37,969 nt of DNA from Verrucomicrobiota bacterium (GCA_029560585.1 JAKQKQ010000250.1:1-37969); one strand, 5' to 3'. Numbered from the stretch's first letter, positions 15,617-24,631 are shown. Made by a program: numbers and translations. The notes: a model not told the origin generated them from the sequence alone.

Positions 15617-16630
15617 CTAGTATTTCCCATCCCTCGCCTCGAAATGCGTGGGTTTGCCCAGTGTCCGCCCACCGATCTCCAGCCAGGACGCCACCCACTC
15701 GATCATCTGGTCCACCGATACCGACGGGGCGCCCCACAGCGCGATCGACCGCGACGCGTTCGATAGCCACGCCGTCGCCGATTCCGCGCCCGTGAATCGC
15801 GGCTCGCGCCCCAAACGCCTCCCCAGCCGTGCAGCCAGATCGCGCACCAAGAGCGTATCCGGCCCCGTCACGTTGATGGGGCCCGGCGGCGATGCCGCCA
15901 ACTCCATGCTCTGGATCGCGCGCGCCACCGCATCGCCCTGCCAGATGATGTTCACGTGACCCATCGTCAGATCCACGGGCTCGCCCGCCAGGATTTTCTG
16001 CGCGATGTCCACCAGCACGCCGTATCGAAATTCCACCGAGTAATTCAGCCGGAACAGCGCCACCCGCGTGCCGTGCCGCCGCGCGCCATGCGCGAACATC
16101 CGCTCGCGGCCCACGCAAGACCACGCGTACTCGCCCGACGGCGGGCCCACCGCGTCGTCCTCCCGCGAACCGCTTCCGCCCACCGACACGAAAGGATAAA
16201 CGCAGCCCGTGGAGAACGCCACGATCCGCGAGCCGCGGTATCGCTCCGCAACAATCGCGGGCACGAGAACGTTCATGGCCCACGTCGCATCCGGCGCCCC
16301 CGACGTCCCGAACTTCTGCCCCGCCATAAAGAACACATTTGGCGCCTCCGGCAACCTCGCCACCGCATCCCGGTCCCCCAGGTCGCACGCGATCGTCTCC
16401 ACCCCCGCCGCCGTCAGCCGCTCCCGGGCCCCTCCGTCCGAAAACCGCGACACGCCGAACACCCGCCCCCGAATCCCCCGCCGCAACATCATCGCCAGAT
16501 GCGGCCCCATCTTCCCCGCCGCGCCCAGGACAATCGCGTCCCCTTCCATTCCCCCCATCGATCGCAACGCGCCCTCCGTGGGCTCCGAAAGAAACCCGTC
16601 CACATCCGCGACATCGCAGGGCAGCGCCAT
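15617..16630 (-). CDS. NAD(P)-dependent epimerase/dehydratase-like protein with altered catalytic site
   Basis: The product is 337 residues; the start has GGAG five bases upstream. After a 30-residue N-terminal extension, the Rossmann motif is G36-x-x-G39-x-x-G42 (GAAGKMG). FSTGCVYPF (139-147) marks the usual Ser/Thr strand. The catalytic Tyr168 is present, but the lysine expected four residues later is Cys172 (YAWSCVGRE). The C-terminal half keeps the VNIIWQGD and GPINVTGPD strands of the family. I have a memory of similar YxWSC-type homologues in planctomycete-like genomes, so the change may be subgroup-typical and the reaction may differ from a classical epimerase. A role in sugar catabolism with the aldolase downstream is inferred. 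Confidence 0.85.
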   Translation of the reverse strand: MALPCDVADVDGFLSEPTEGALRSMGGMEGDAIVLGAAGKMGPHLAMMLRRGIRGRVFGVSRFSDGGARERLTAAGVETIACDLGDRDAVARLPEAPNVFFMAGQKFGTSGAPDATWAMNVLVPAIVAERYRGSRIVAFSTGCVYPFVSVGGSGSREDDAVGPPSGEYAWSCVGRERMFAHGARRHGTRVALFRLNYSVEFRYGVLVDIAQKILAGEPVDLTMGHVNIIWQGDAVARAIQSMELAASPPGPINVTGPDTLLVRDLAARLGRRLGREPRFTGAESATAWLSNASRSIALWGAPSVSVDQMIEWVASWLEIGGRTLGKPTHFEARDGKY

Positions 16631-16785
16631 TTTTTCTCCAAGGTTCGGCCCCTGTCTGCGTAGCAGCCTCCCCGGGCCCGGTCAACCCAGCGCCCCACCT
16701 TGACGACCGCCCAGCCTCCCCCATCATCTCCCGGAGGCGCCATGCGCCCACCCGCAAAGACGTAACCATCCCACCCCACCCACCC

Positions 16786-17772
16786 ATGCCACACACAAAC
16801 GAATTCGAAAACGAAGTCGCGGCGGCCGGCCAACTCTTGGCCCTCGCCCGCGATGAGATCGCCCGCGCCGTCGTCGGCCAACGGGAACTCGTCGACTGCC
16901 TCTTCATCGGCCTGCTGACGAATTCCCACGTCCTGCTCGAGGGCGTCCCGGGCCTCGCCAAAACCACCACTGTCAAGGCCCTTGCCTCCGTCATCGACGC
17001 GAAATTTCACCGCGTCCAGTTCACCCCCGACCTCCTGCCCTCCGACGTTGTCGGAACGCTGGTCTATAACGCGCGCACCGCCGAATACTCCACCCGCTTC
17101 GGTCCCATATTCTGCAACGTCCTGCTCGCCGACGAGATCAACCGCGCCGCGCCCAAGGTCCAGAGCGCCCTGCTTGAGGCCATGCAGGAACAGCAGGTCA
17201 CCATCGGCGAGAAATCCTACGCGCTCCCCGACCCCTTCCTCGTCCTCGCCACCGAAAACCCCATCGAGCACGAGGGCACCTACCCGCTCCCCGAGGCCCA
17301 GATGGATCGCTTCATGCTCAAGGTCGACATCGATTATCCGTCGCCCGAGGAGGAGCGCCAGATCATGGATTACATCGCCGACGAGGGGGCGAAACCCAGG
17401 CTCGATCCCATCCTGACCGTCGAGCAGGCCCTCTGTCTCCGCGAGACGACCAAGCGCATCACGCTCGCCGACGCCCTGAAGAACTACATCGTGCGGCTGG
17501 TCACGGCCACGCGCGACGCGGGGTCGGCCGACGCGGCCCTCGCGCCGCTGATCCGCTATGGCGCCTCGCCTCGCGCCAGCATCAACCTTGCCAAGGCCTC
17601 GCGCGCCAAGGCCCTGCTCGACGGCCGCGCCTATGTCATCCCCGAAGACATCAAGGCCGTCGCCCCGGCCATTCTCTGCCACCGCATTCTCGTGACGTAC
17701 GAGGCCGAGGCCGAGGAGGTCACCACGCCGCACATCGTCGGCCGATTGCTCGAATGCGTGCCCGTGCCATGA
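16786..17772 (+). CDS. MoxR family AAA+ ATPase
   Basis: The product is 328 residues. The ATG at 16786 puts the first conserved block at the normal distance from the start; no Shine-Dalgarno is visible before it. Walker A is GVPGLAKTT (53-61), Walker B LLADEIN with Asp116-Glu117, and ATENPIEHEGTYPLPEAQ with DRFM marks the family's sensor region. A MoxR lid domain follows. MoxR ATPases act as chaperone-like partners of VWA proteins, remodelling membrane or periplasm-facing complexes. The stop overlaps the DUF58 start by four bases (ATGA), beginning a five-gene operon of the MoxR/Bat type. Confidence 0.95.
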   Translation: MPHTNEFENEVAAAGQLLALARDEIARAVVGQRELVDCLFIGLLTNSHVLLEGVPGLAKTTTVKALASVIDAKFHRVQFTPDLLPSDVVGTLVYNARTAEYSTRFGPIFCNVLLADEINRAAPKVQSALLEAMQEQQVTIGEKSYALPDPFLVLATENPIEHEGTYPLPEAQMDRFMLKVDIDYPSPEEERQIMDYIADEGAKPRLDPILTVEQALCLRETTKRITLADALKNYIVRLVTATRDAGSADAALAPLIRYGASPRASINLAKASRAKALLDGRAYVIPEDIKAVAPAILCHRILVTYEAEAEEVTTPHIVGRLLECVPVP

Positions 17773-18659
17773 ACGCCCAGCCCATCCCCAAGGACCTGCT
17801 GCGCTCTATCCGTCGGCTCGCGATACGCACCAATCGGCTGGCGACCGACGTCTTCGTCGGCAATTACCGGTCCGCCTTCAAGGGGCAGGGCATGGAGTTC
17901 GAGGAGTTCCGGGAGTACATGGAGGGCGACGACGTGCGCCGCATCGACTGGAACGTTTCAGCCCGCACCCAGCATCCCCTCATCCGTCTTTTCAGGGAGG
18001 AGCGGGAGCTGACCGTACTCCTCGCGGTGGATCGCAGCGGCTCCGGCGACTGGGGCTCCGGAAACCGATCGAAGCGCTACCGGATGGCCGAGGTCGCCGC
18101 CCTGCTGGCGTTCAGCGCCGTGCGGAACGGCGATCGCGCCGGCCTCATCCTCTTCACCGACCGCGTCGAGAAGATCGTCCGACCGGAGAAGGGCGAGCAG
18201 CACGCGATGCGCCTGGTCCGCGACATTCTCTATCACCCCTGCCGCGGGGCGGCCACCGACCTCAACGCGCCCCTCGGCGCCCTCAACCACATCTTCCGCC
18301 GGCGCGCCATCGTTTTCCTCCTGACGGATTTCCTCGCGGAATCCTACGAGCGCGCGCTGCGCATCACCGCCGCGCGACACGACCTCATCCCGCTCCACAT
18401 TGTGGACGATGGCGAGCGCAGGCTGCCCGACGCCGGGTGGGTCGCGTTCGCCGACGCCGAGACCGGCGAGCGCCTCGAGATCAACACCTCCGATCCCGCC
18501 GCCCGCGTGATATTCGAGAGCGAGGCCGCCGCGCGACTCGGCCGAGTCAAAGAGCGCTGCCGACGCGCCCGCGCCGACCTTGTCCAGATCGATGCGGAGG
18601 CCCCCTTCGAAAAAGCCCTGCGACGGTTCTTCGAACTGCGCCGGCTCCACCGCCGCTGA
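17769..18659 (+). CDS. DUF58 protein with VWA-like domain
   Basis: The product is 296 residues, started at the ATG of the ATGA overlap with moxR. The DUF58 signature is strong: DVFVGNYRSAFKGQGMEF, then GDDVRRIDWNVSAR near residues 54-67, and a MIDAS-like DRSGSGDWG around 91-99. Later RAGLILFTD and FLLTDF are typical VWA strands. It is predicted to be cytoplasmic and membrane-associated, bridging the MoxR ATPase and the VWA membrane proteins encoded after it. This pairing is well known in Bat-type operons; the client is not. Confidence 0.93.
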   Translation: MNAQPIPKDLLRSIRRLAIRTNRLATDVFVGNYRSAFKGQGMEFEEFREYMEGDDVRRIDWNVSARTQHPLIRLFREERELTVLLAVDRSGSGDWGSGNRSKRYRMAEVAALLAFSAVRNGDRAGLILFTDRVEKIVRPEKGEQHAMRLVRDILYHPCRGAATDLNAPLGALNHIFRRRAIVFLLTDFLAESYERALRITAARHDLIPLHIVDDGERRLPDAGWVAFADAETGERLEINTSDPAARVIFESEAAARLGRVKERCRRARADLVQIDAEAPFEKALRRFFELRRLHRR

Positions 18660-18666
18660 GAACACG

Positions 18667-19296
18667 ATGCCCGCCCCCCCGCAGCCCCAGATCATCGAGG
18701 ATCTCCGCTTTCTCCACCCGCCGTGGGAATGGTGGCGGAGCTGGCCGGCGTGGCTGGCGATCGCCTGCGCCATCGCGGCCCTCGCCCTTGTCGCGCGGTG
18801 GTGCCTGCGCGCCCTCGCCCGCGCGCGCGCGCGCGCCGCGCGCCTCGCCCCTTGCCGGATCGCGCTCCGCGCCCTGCGCGCCCTGCTGGCGCGCAGGGAC
18901 GATGCGCGCCCCGACCTGTTTGCGCTGGAGCTATCCGCCATCCTCCGCAACTACCTCGAGGCCATGGGCGCCGGCCCCTGCTCCAAGCTCACCGCCGCCG
19001 AATTCATCGCCCTGCTGCCAAACTTCGACTTGCTGGAGCACGATGACCGCTCGTGGCTCGCCACAGCCGCATCTCGCTGCGAGCCCACCAAATGGGCCGG
19101 CCGCCCGATGACGCGGGACGAGGCCGGGCGCCTCGTCGGCGAAGGGGCATCCGCCGTCCAGACGATCACGGATCGGCGCGAGGCGCGGTTCGCGCATGCG
19201 GCCAGGGTCGCCGGTTCAGAAAAAAGACCGGATCCTGACAGCTTTGGATACGCCAACCTAGAGGCTGACGCGATGAAAAGAGGGGGCGGTCCATGA
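18667..19296 (+). CDS. Single-pass membrane protein, DUF4381-like
   Basis: The product is 209 residues with one membrane helix at about 26-50 (WPAWLAIACAIAALALVARW) after a short HPPWEWW-containing head, then a basic segment and a helical cytoplasmic domain (ALELSAILRNYLEAM, TAAEFIALLP, PMTRDEAGRL). Position between the DUF58 and BatA genes, the single helix and the helical tail match DUF4381 proteins of Bat operons. The coding sequence contains a run of alternating GC bases (18820-18836). The ATG is 8 bp after the DUF58 stop, and its TGA overlaps the next ATG. Confidence 0.6.
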   Translation: MPAPPQPQIIEDLRFLHPPWEWWRSWPAWLAIACAIAALALVARWCLRALARARARAARLAPCRIALRALRALLARRDDARPDLFALELSAILRNYLEAMGAGPCSKLTAAEFIALLPNFDLLEHDDRSWLATAASRCEPTKWAGRPMTRDEAGRLVGEGASAVQTITDRREARFAHAARVAGSEKRPDPDSFGYANLEADAMKRGGGP

Positions 19297-20234
19297 CCCT
19301 CGAATTCGCGCATCCCTGGTGCCTCGCGCTGCTCGCGCTGCTGCCCGCGATCGCGTGGCTGCGGGGACGCGCGGGAAACACTGCGGCCGTCCGCTATTCC
19401 TCCGCGGCGCTGCTGCGCGCCGTCGCGAGGCCCGCGCGCACCAGGCCGGGCAAGATGCGGCTGTTCCTCGAACTGCTCGGTATCCTCCTGCTGATCCTCG
19501 CGCTTGCCCGTCCCCGGATCGAAAAGGGCGAGTCCTACGACAAATCGAAGGGCATCGATATCGTCATGGTCCTCGATCTCTCCGGGTCGATGGACACGCG
19601 CGATTTCACCATGGACGGCGAGAAGGTCACGCGCCTCAACGCCCTCCGCAAGGTGATCCGGGAATTCGTTGATCGCCGCCCCAAGGATCGCATCGGCATC
19701 GTCGGCTTCGCCGCCAAACCTTATCTCGTGAGCCCTCTGACGCTGGATCACGCCTTCGCCATGGAGACCTTGGACGAGGCGCGCACCAGCGGTGGCACCG
19801 CAGTGGGTTCCGCCATGCTGGCCGCCGGGCACATGCTCAAGGAATCCGATGGCGCTTCCAAGATCCAGGTCCTCGTCTCGGACGGCTTGAGCAACACCGG
19901 CCTGCCGCCCCTGGATTGCGCCAAGGCCATCGCCGCGGAGGGCATCCGCGTCTATCCCATCGAGATCCTCGAGCGCGACCAGCCTGCCGGCGACATCGAA
20001 AAGAACCTCATGCACCAGATCGCGACGATCACCCGGGGCCAATTCTTCCGCGCCACCGACGCGGACGCCCTCCGATCGATATACGCGCGCATCGAGGCAT
20101 TGGAGAAGAGCTTCTTCCGCGAAAAGCGGTTTCGCACCTACCACGAACTTTTTCCCTGGCCCGCCATCGCCGCGCTGCTCGCGCTCGTCGGCGAAATGCT
20201 GCTGGGCCACACGATCTGGTTGCGCCTGCCATGA
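19293..20234 (+). CDS. BatA-like membrane-anchored VWA protein
   Basis: The product is 313 residues. Two N-terminal membrane helices (about 8-23 and 57-72, the second ending LARPRI) lead into a VWA domain facing the periplasm, with MIDAS Asp95-x-Ser97-x-Ser99 (DLSGSMD), the Thr in SGGTAVG and the Asp in VSDG. A C-terminal membrane helix lies near 290-310 (FPWPAIAALLALVGEMLLG). Homologues in Bacteroides aerotolerance (Bat) operons are linked to envelope or oxidative stress tolerance; the exact function is unsettled. The start overlaps the preceding stop (ATGA), as does its own stop with the next gene, so translation is coupled. Confidence 0.92.
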   Translation: MTLEFAHPWCLALLALLPAIAWLRGRAGNTAAVRYSSAALLRAVARPARTRPGKMRLFLELLGILLLILALARPRIEKGESYDKSKGIDIVMVLDLSGSMDTRDFTMDGEKVTRLNALRKVIREFVDRRPKDRIGIVGFAAKPYLVSPLTLDHAFAMETLDEARTSGGTAVGSAMLAAGHMLKESDGASKIQVLVSDGLSNTGLPPLDCAKAIAAEGIRVYPIEILERDQPAGDIEKNLMHQIATITRGQFFRATDADALRSIYARIEALEKSFFREKRFRTYHELFPWPAIAALLALVGEMLLGHTIWLRLP

Positions 20235-22894
20235 ACCTCGCGGAACCCGCCTGGCTGCTCGCCTTCCCCGCCGCGCTGCTCATCGCGCTCGTGGCCCGCG
20301 TTGCCGGTCGACGCAATCGCGAGCGCCGCCTCGGCCTCCTGATCGCATCGCCCGCGCTCCGCGCGGAACTCGCGCGTTCGCCCGATCCCGGGCCGGACCG
20401 GACAGCCTTGTTTCTCTTTGCGGGCGGCTGCCTGTTTCTCGCCGTCGCCCTCGCGCGCCCCTATCTGCCGTCGGCCAAGACCAGCGTGCAGCGGCTGGGC
20501 GTCGATGTCTTCATCGGCATCGACCTGTCCCGGAGCATGGATGCCGAAGACGTGAGGCCACGCCGGCTCGATGCCGCGAAGGCCGCGATCACCAACTTCG
20601 TGGGGCGGCTCGCGGGCGACCGCGTCTCCCTGATCGCGTTCTCGGGCGAGGCGCGCATCGTGGCCCCTCTCACGTTCGACGGCGCGGCGCTCAGTCTGGT
20701 GCTGAAGTATCTCGAGACCCGCAGCATAGGCAAGGGCGGCACCTCGCTCACCGCCGCGATCGAATTGGCGGCCGACAAGGCCCGCCAGAAAGAATTCGAT
20801 TCCTGCGCGCTGATCCTCGTCACCGATGGCGAAGATCTCGAGGGCGACCCCATTCTGACCGCCCGCCAACTCCGCGAGCGGCAGGGCCTGCGGCTTTTCA
20901 CGGTCGGCGTCGGCACCGCCGCAGGCGCCAAAGTGCCGATGCGCGATGGCAGGGGCCGCGTCCGCGGAAATGCAAAGGATCGCTCTGGCGCGGAGGTCAT
21001 CTCCCGCCTCGATGAAACCTTTCTGACGAAGCTCGCCGAGGCCGGCGGCGGGCGCTACGTGCCCCTCGGCCCCGATGGCGCCGGCATGGCCTCGCTGCTT
21101 GATTCCGATCTCCGCGCTCTCGCCAAATCATCGCGCGCCACGGCCATCGCCGAACGGATCGAAATCTTCGAATGGCCCCTCGCCATCGCCCTGGTGCTCT
21201 TCGCCGCCGCGGCGATGCTGCCGCGCCGCCGCCCGATTCCCGCGACGGACAGACGCGGGATCGCCCCCGCCATCGCGGCGCTCGCGGTCGCGCTGGCGAT
21301 CGCGCCGCCGGTCGGCGCCCAGGAACCCTCGCGCGCCGCCGAGGACATGGTCCGCGCCGGCAAGGCCGCGGATGCCCTCGCGCTGCTGCGCGACGAGATC
21401 CTGCGCAGCCCGGACGACCCGCGGATGCTTTATAACTATGGGCTCGCCGCCTATGCCGCCGGGAACTTTGGCGTCGCTCGCACCGCGTGGAAACAACTCA
21501 GCGAGGGCGGCGATCGCCCGATGGTCGCCCGCTGCCTCTTCCAGCTTGGCAATGTTGAATTCAAAGAGGGCCTCGCGCTCCGATACATCGAGCCGGATGC
21601 CCGCATCGCCCAGCTCGAGCGCGCCCGGGAATACTACCTGTTGGCCAAGACCGCCCGCGCCGGCTCCGCCAATGAGAACAATCTGCGAGTCACCACGGCG
21701 GAACTCGTCCGCCTGCACCTGGAATCGGCCCGCGGCCAGGTCACTTCGGTCGAGCGCACGATCGATCGGGAGCGCCGCAACATCGGCGCCCTCCGCTCGT
21801 GCGTCGAGAGACTCGAGGCTGCCATCCGGCACCTCGAGAGCCTTCTGGCGCTGGAGCCCAATCACGCGGAGGCAAAGGCGCTGCTGGAGAAAGCGCGCGA
21901 ACTCCTCGAGAAGCTCCGCCTGCTCCTGGCCCACGCCGCAAAAGCGGAACTCGACTCGAGGATGTCAAAAGCCACGCCCCAGTCGCCAGATAAGACGCCC
22001 CTTGGCGACGAGAAGCGCGAGAAAGACCTCGACCGCCAGGCCGCCGATCTTGCGAAACGGGCCCAGGAGGTCGTCGAGCATTTCGACCGCGCCATGGAGA
22101 CGCCGAAGAAAGACCCCGATGCCGAACGCGAGCGCGCCGAAGTCAAGAAGTCCGCGGCGGGCATGTTGTCCGACAACGCCGAGCGGCACATCCGGGCCGC
22201 TGACAAGCGCGAGCGAGCCACCCAGCAGATCGAGCAGCTGCAACAGGCCCGCGGGAAATTGACCGAGGCCCTCGAGTTCACCCCCGAGAACCAGCCCGTC
22301 CAACAGAAAAAGACCGAGGTGGAACAGCGGATCGAGCAGCTCGCGCAACGGCAGGCCCGCGAGACCCTCAAGAAAACCGGGGCCGAGAAAGCGCCCCAGA
22401 AAATGGTCGGGGAGCTGGGCGAGGCGCGGCAGAACCTCTCGGCCGCCTCCGAGATCGACCCCGACGACGCGGAAACCCAACAGCTCCAGAAACAGGTCAA
22501 CGCCAAACTGGCCGAAGCACACGAGGCTCGCGGCGACGAGGAACTAGCGGCCGCCAAACAGCGGTCCGCCGACGAGGCACCGCAGGCCATCGCGCATGCC
22601 GAGCAGGCCGTCACGGACTACGGCCGCGCGGAACGCTTCGACAAAGACCGCGCCACCAAGATCGAGCCCAAGCGTGCCGAGGCCCTCCAGCAGATCGACC
22701 AGCTCCGCGCACAACTCGCGAAACAGAATCAGGCCAACATGCAGACCGCGCAGGACGCCAATAAGGTGAAACTCCCAGAGATCCCATCGGACCTGCGCGA
22801 TGTCCAATTCCAGTTGGATCCTCGCAACGGGCGCGACCGGCAGAGGGCCGCCCTCCTGGACACGAAAGACGCCCCCGTGCTGCGGGACTGGTGA
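20231..22894 (+). CDS. BatB-BatC fusion: VWA membrane protein with TPR and long coiled-coil tail
   Basis: The product is 887 residues starting at the ATGA overlap; the frame is open further upstream but overlaps batA. Residues 1-330 are BatB: helices near 8-24 and 58-75, VWA domain with MIDAS Asp98-x-Ser100-x-Ser102 (DLSRSMD), LVTDGED near 196, and a closing helix at about 314-330. A second hydrophobic stretch at 344-362 ends APPVGA-Q and looks like the signal peptide of a formerly separate BatC. TPR-like helices follow (about 365-500: ALALLRDEILRSPDDPRMLY, YNYGLAAYAAGNFGVA), then roughly 300 residues rich in Gln, Glu, Lys and Ala that look coiled-coil. The fusion places VWA and TPR parts on the same periplasmic side. 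No BatD follows. Confidence 0.9.
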   Translation: MNLAEPAWLLAFPAALLIALVARVAGRRNRERRLGLLIASPALRAELARSPDPGPDRTALFLFAGGCLFLAVALARPYLPSAKTSVQRLGVDVFIGIDLSRSMDAEDVRPRRLDAAKAAITNFVGRLAGDRVSLIAFSGEARIVAPLTFDGAALSLVLKYLETRSIGKGGTSLTAAIELAADKARQKEFDSCALILVTDGEDLEGDPILTARQLRERQGLRLFTVGVGTAAGAKVPMRDGRGRVRGNAKDRSGAEVISRLDETFLTKLAEAGGGRYVPLGPDGAGMASLLDSDLRALAKSSRATAIAERIEIFEWPLAIALVLFAAAAMLPRRRPIPATDRRGIAPAIAALAVALAIAPPVGAQEPSRAAEDMVRAGKAADALALLRDEILRSPDDPRMLYNYGLAAYAAGNFGVARTAWKQLSEGGDRPMVARCLFQLGNVEFKEGLALRYIEPDARIAQLERAREYYLLAKTARAGSANENNLRVTTAELVRLHLESARGQVTSVERTIDRERRNIGALRSCVERLEAAIRHLESLLALEPNHAEAKALLEKARELLEKLRLLLAHAAKAELDSRMSKATPQSPDKTPLGDEKREKDLDRQAADLAKRAQEVVEHFDRAMETPKKDPDAERERAEVKKSAAGMLSDNAERHIRAADKRERATQQIEQLQQARGKLTEALEFTPENQPVQQKKTEVEQRIEQLAQRQARETLKKTGAEKAPQKMVGELGEARQNLSAASEIDPDDAETQQLQKQVNAKLAEAHEARGDEELAAAKQRSADEAPQAIAHAEQAVTDYGRAERFDKDRATKIEPKRAEALQQIDQLRAQLAKQNQANMQTAQDANKVKLPEIPSDLRDVQFQLDPRNGRDRQRAALLDTKDAPVLRDW

Positions 22895-23102
22895 GGCGCG
22901 GCCCGCGGCCTCGCGGGCCGCATCGGCCACGGAGCCGAGTTCAACGCATGCGGGTGGCTCGCGGACGCCGGGGCGAGCCTGTTTCAAAACGCCAGACCAT
23001 CACCTCCACGCTGGCGTCTCAGTATCAGTTGGGAGGGACGCCGTCCCCGGCGTCCGCGATTCACCAGCCGCGCGACACCTGGTCCCACCCGGCCCGCGAG
23101 GC
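22895..23102. repeat. Intergenic repeats, including inverted GGCCGGGT unit (copy B)
   Basis: The segment 23030-23102 matches, inverted, the unit seen at 7597-7669 and 37488-37553, with high identity in the part GCGATTCACCAGCCGCGCGA. Before it, near 22978-22992, CCTGTTTCAAAACGC resembles a decayed mini-transposon end. No gene is seen. Confidence 0.6.
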
Positions 23103-23285
23103 GAAAGTGTCTCAAAAACTCTGAACAGCGCCGCCTGACACAGGCGGCCTACAAATCTTGTAGGGCGTCTCTGCGAGACGCCGTCCTTTGTCGCACGCCG
23201 CACGCCATCGGACGTCCCCTCTATCATCAGATTGGCATTGATTGTTGGATGGTCCGTGTTGGGCGTTTGAGTTTTGAGACAGCCT
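23103..23285 (+). mobile_element. 183-bp mini-transposon (MITE-like), copy B
   Basis: It is nearly identical to 7415-7596, with the same TGTCTCAAAA/TTTTGAGACA inverted ends and internal hairpins. It lies directly beside an inverted GGCCGGGT unit on its left and ends 14 bp before the phosphofructokinase stop on its right. No coding capacity. Confidence 0.8.
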
Positions 23286-23299
23286 AAGGCCGCGTGCCC

Positions 23300-24454
23300 T
23301 CAATTCAGGAACATCGGTAGGCCCTCGACCGAGCGGATCTTCGGTCGGTAGTTCTCCTTGTCGTAGAGCCGATCGACGTCGACGCGCTTGATGCCGCCCG
23401 CGGCCTCCTGGACGGGGATGTGTGCGTAGCGCCCGCCGCGGAGCGCGACCATGCGGCCCTTCTGGCCGGCCTCGAGGAGATCGACCGCGAGATTCGCAAA
23501 GTTGAAGCCGACCATCAGGTCGAGCGGGTCCGGGGGACCGGAGCGCATGAGGTAGGTGATTTGCTCGCTCATCATGTCATTGCCGGTGAGCTTCTTCAAT
23601 TCGCTGGCGAGGATTTGGCCAATGCCCCCCAGTTTTCGGTGTCCATAGGCGTCGGTCTCTCCGCGCTCGACGATCGAACCCCCCTCCATGATCGCGCCCT
23701 CGCTCACGACGATGATCGCGTAGCCGCTGGGGTTTGCGGCGACATCGCGCTGCACCATCTCCGCCAATCGCCCGACATCAAAAGGCACCTCGCAGATCAG
23801 GGTGCGGTCGGCGCACCCGAGGTAGCCGGCGAAGAGCGCCGACTCTCCGCTGTTGCGGCCAAACAGCTCCGCCACGAAGATCCGCTCGTGTGAGCCCGCG
23901 CAGGTTCTGAGCTGATTGATGAATCCCGAGCTGCGCGTCACCGATGTCGAGAACCCGATGCAGTAGTCGGTCCCGTAGACATCGTTGTCCATGGTCTTCG
24001 GGATCGCGATGACCGGGAAGCTCTCCTTGTCGAGGCGCACCGCGTAGCTGAGCGTGTCGTCGCCCCCGATGGCCACGAGCCGCTCGATCCCGAGCCGCTC
24101 CAAATTCCTCAAGACGTGTGCGGTGAAGTCCTTCTTGCCATCCTTCTCGGGCACCTTCGCGTCTTTGAGGAAGGGGGGGACATCCTTGGCCTTGACCGAC
24201 TGCGGGTTGGTCCGGCTGGTGTGCAGGAAGGTGCCCCCCGTGCGGTCGATCGTTCGGACTGCCACGCGATCCAGCTTCAGGGTGTGCTCGGCCAGAGTGC
24301 GCGGGTCGTCGGGGTTCATGCGCAGCAGCCCGCCCCAGCCGCGGCGGATGCCCACCACCTCCCAATCCGCGTCCAGCGCCCTGTTGACGACCCCCTTGAT
24401 GCAGGGATTCAGTCCGGGGACGTCGCCCCCGCCCGTGAGTATGCCGATTCTCAT
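23300..24454 (-). CDS. Phosphofructokinase, residues of the pyrophosphate-dependent type
   Basis: The product is 384 residues. AGGAGG lies eight bases before the ATG. It phosphorylates fructose 6-phosphate in glycolysis (cytoplasm). The phosphoryl-donor site reads G130-G131-D132-D133-T, and the catalytic loop P152-K153-T-M-D156-N157-D158. ATP-dependent PfkA enzymes have Gly at the positions of Asp133 and Lys153, while PPi-dependent enzymes have Asp and Lys, so PPi use (reversible reaction) is the better reading. GGGDVPGLN near the start is the family's opening glycine loop. It stands alone, divergent from the bactofilin genes; the 177-bp leader region holds two GC-rich hairpins. Confidence 0.93.
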   Translation of the reverse strand: MRIGILTGGGDVPGLNPCIKGVVNRALDADWEVVGIRRGWGGLLRMNPDDPRTLAEHTLKLDRVAVRTIDRTGGTFLHTSRTNPQSVKAKDVPPFLKDAKVPEKDGKKDFTAHVLRNLERLGIERLVAIGGDDTLSYAVRLDKESFPVIAIPKTMDNDVYGTDYCIGFSTSVTRSSGFINQLRTCAGSHERIFVAELFGRNSGESALFAGYLGCADRTLICEVPFDVGRLAEMVQRDVAANPSGYAIIVVSEGAIMEGGSIVERGETDAYGHRKLGGIGQILASELKKLTGNDMMSEQITYLMRSGPPDPLDLMVGFNFANLAVDLLEAGQKGRMVALRGGRYAHIPVQEAAGGIKRVDVDRLYDKENYRPKIRSVEGLPMFLN

Positions 24455-24503
24455 GTCTGTCGCCTCCTAACTTGCGAGGCCAAAGCCAACCGCGCCACAG
24501 GCC

Positions 24504-24561
24504 CCGCGTCAATTTCGGAAACGCGGACCCTCGCGCCGGTCGAGCAGAACCGGCGCGAGGG
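24504..24561. promoter_or_regulatory. Two adjacent hairpins in the phosphofructokinase/bactofilin divergent region
   Basis: CCGCGT/ACGCGG (24504-24509, 24521-24526) and a perfect 13-bp stem CCCTCGCGCCGGT/ACCGGCGCGAGGG (24528-24540, 24549-24561, loop of eight) lie between the two divergent genes. They could structure the leader of either transcript or act as a boundary terminator; no motif decides. Confidence 0.4.
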
Positions 24562-24631
24562 CCCAACCCCACCAGAATCGAACCTTATCTTGCGAAATCG
24601 TCCCCCGACGCTATGCATAACAAGAAGTGTC

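Noticed and set aside
18820-18836. Alternating GC run as a possible Z-DNA or phase-variation tract
   Set aside because: It lies within a coding region as Arg/Ala codons of the DUF4381-like gene and fits the local codon use; the length is modest for a GC-rich genome.
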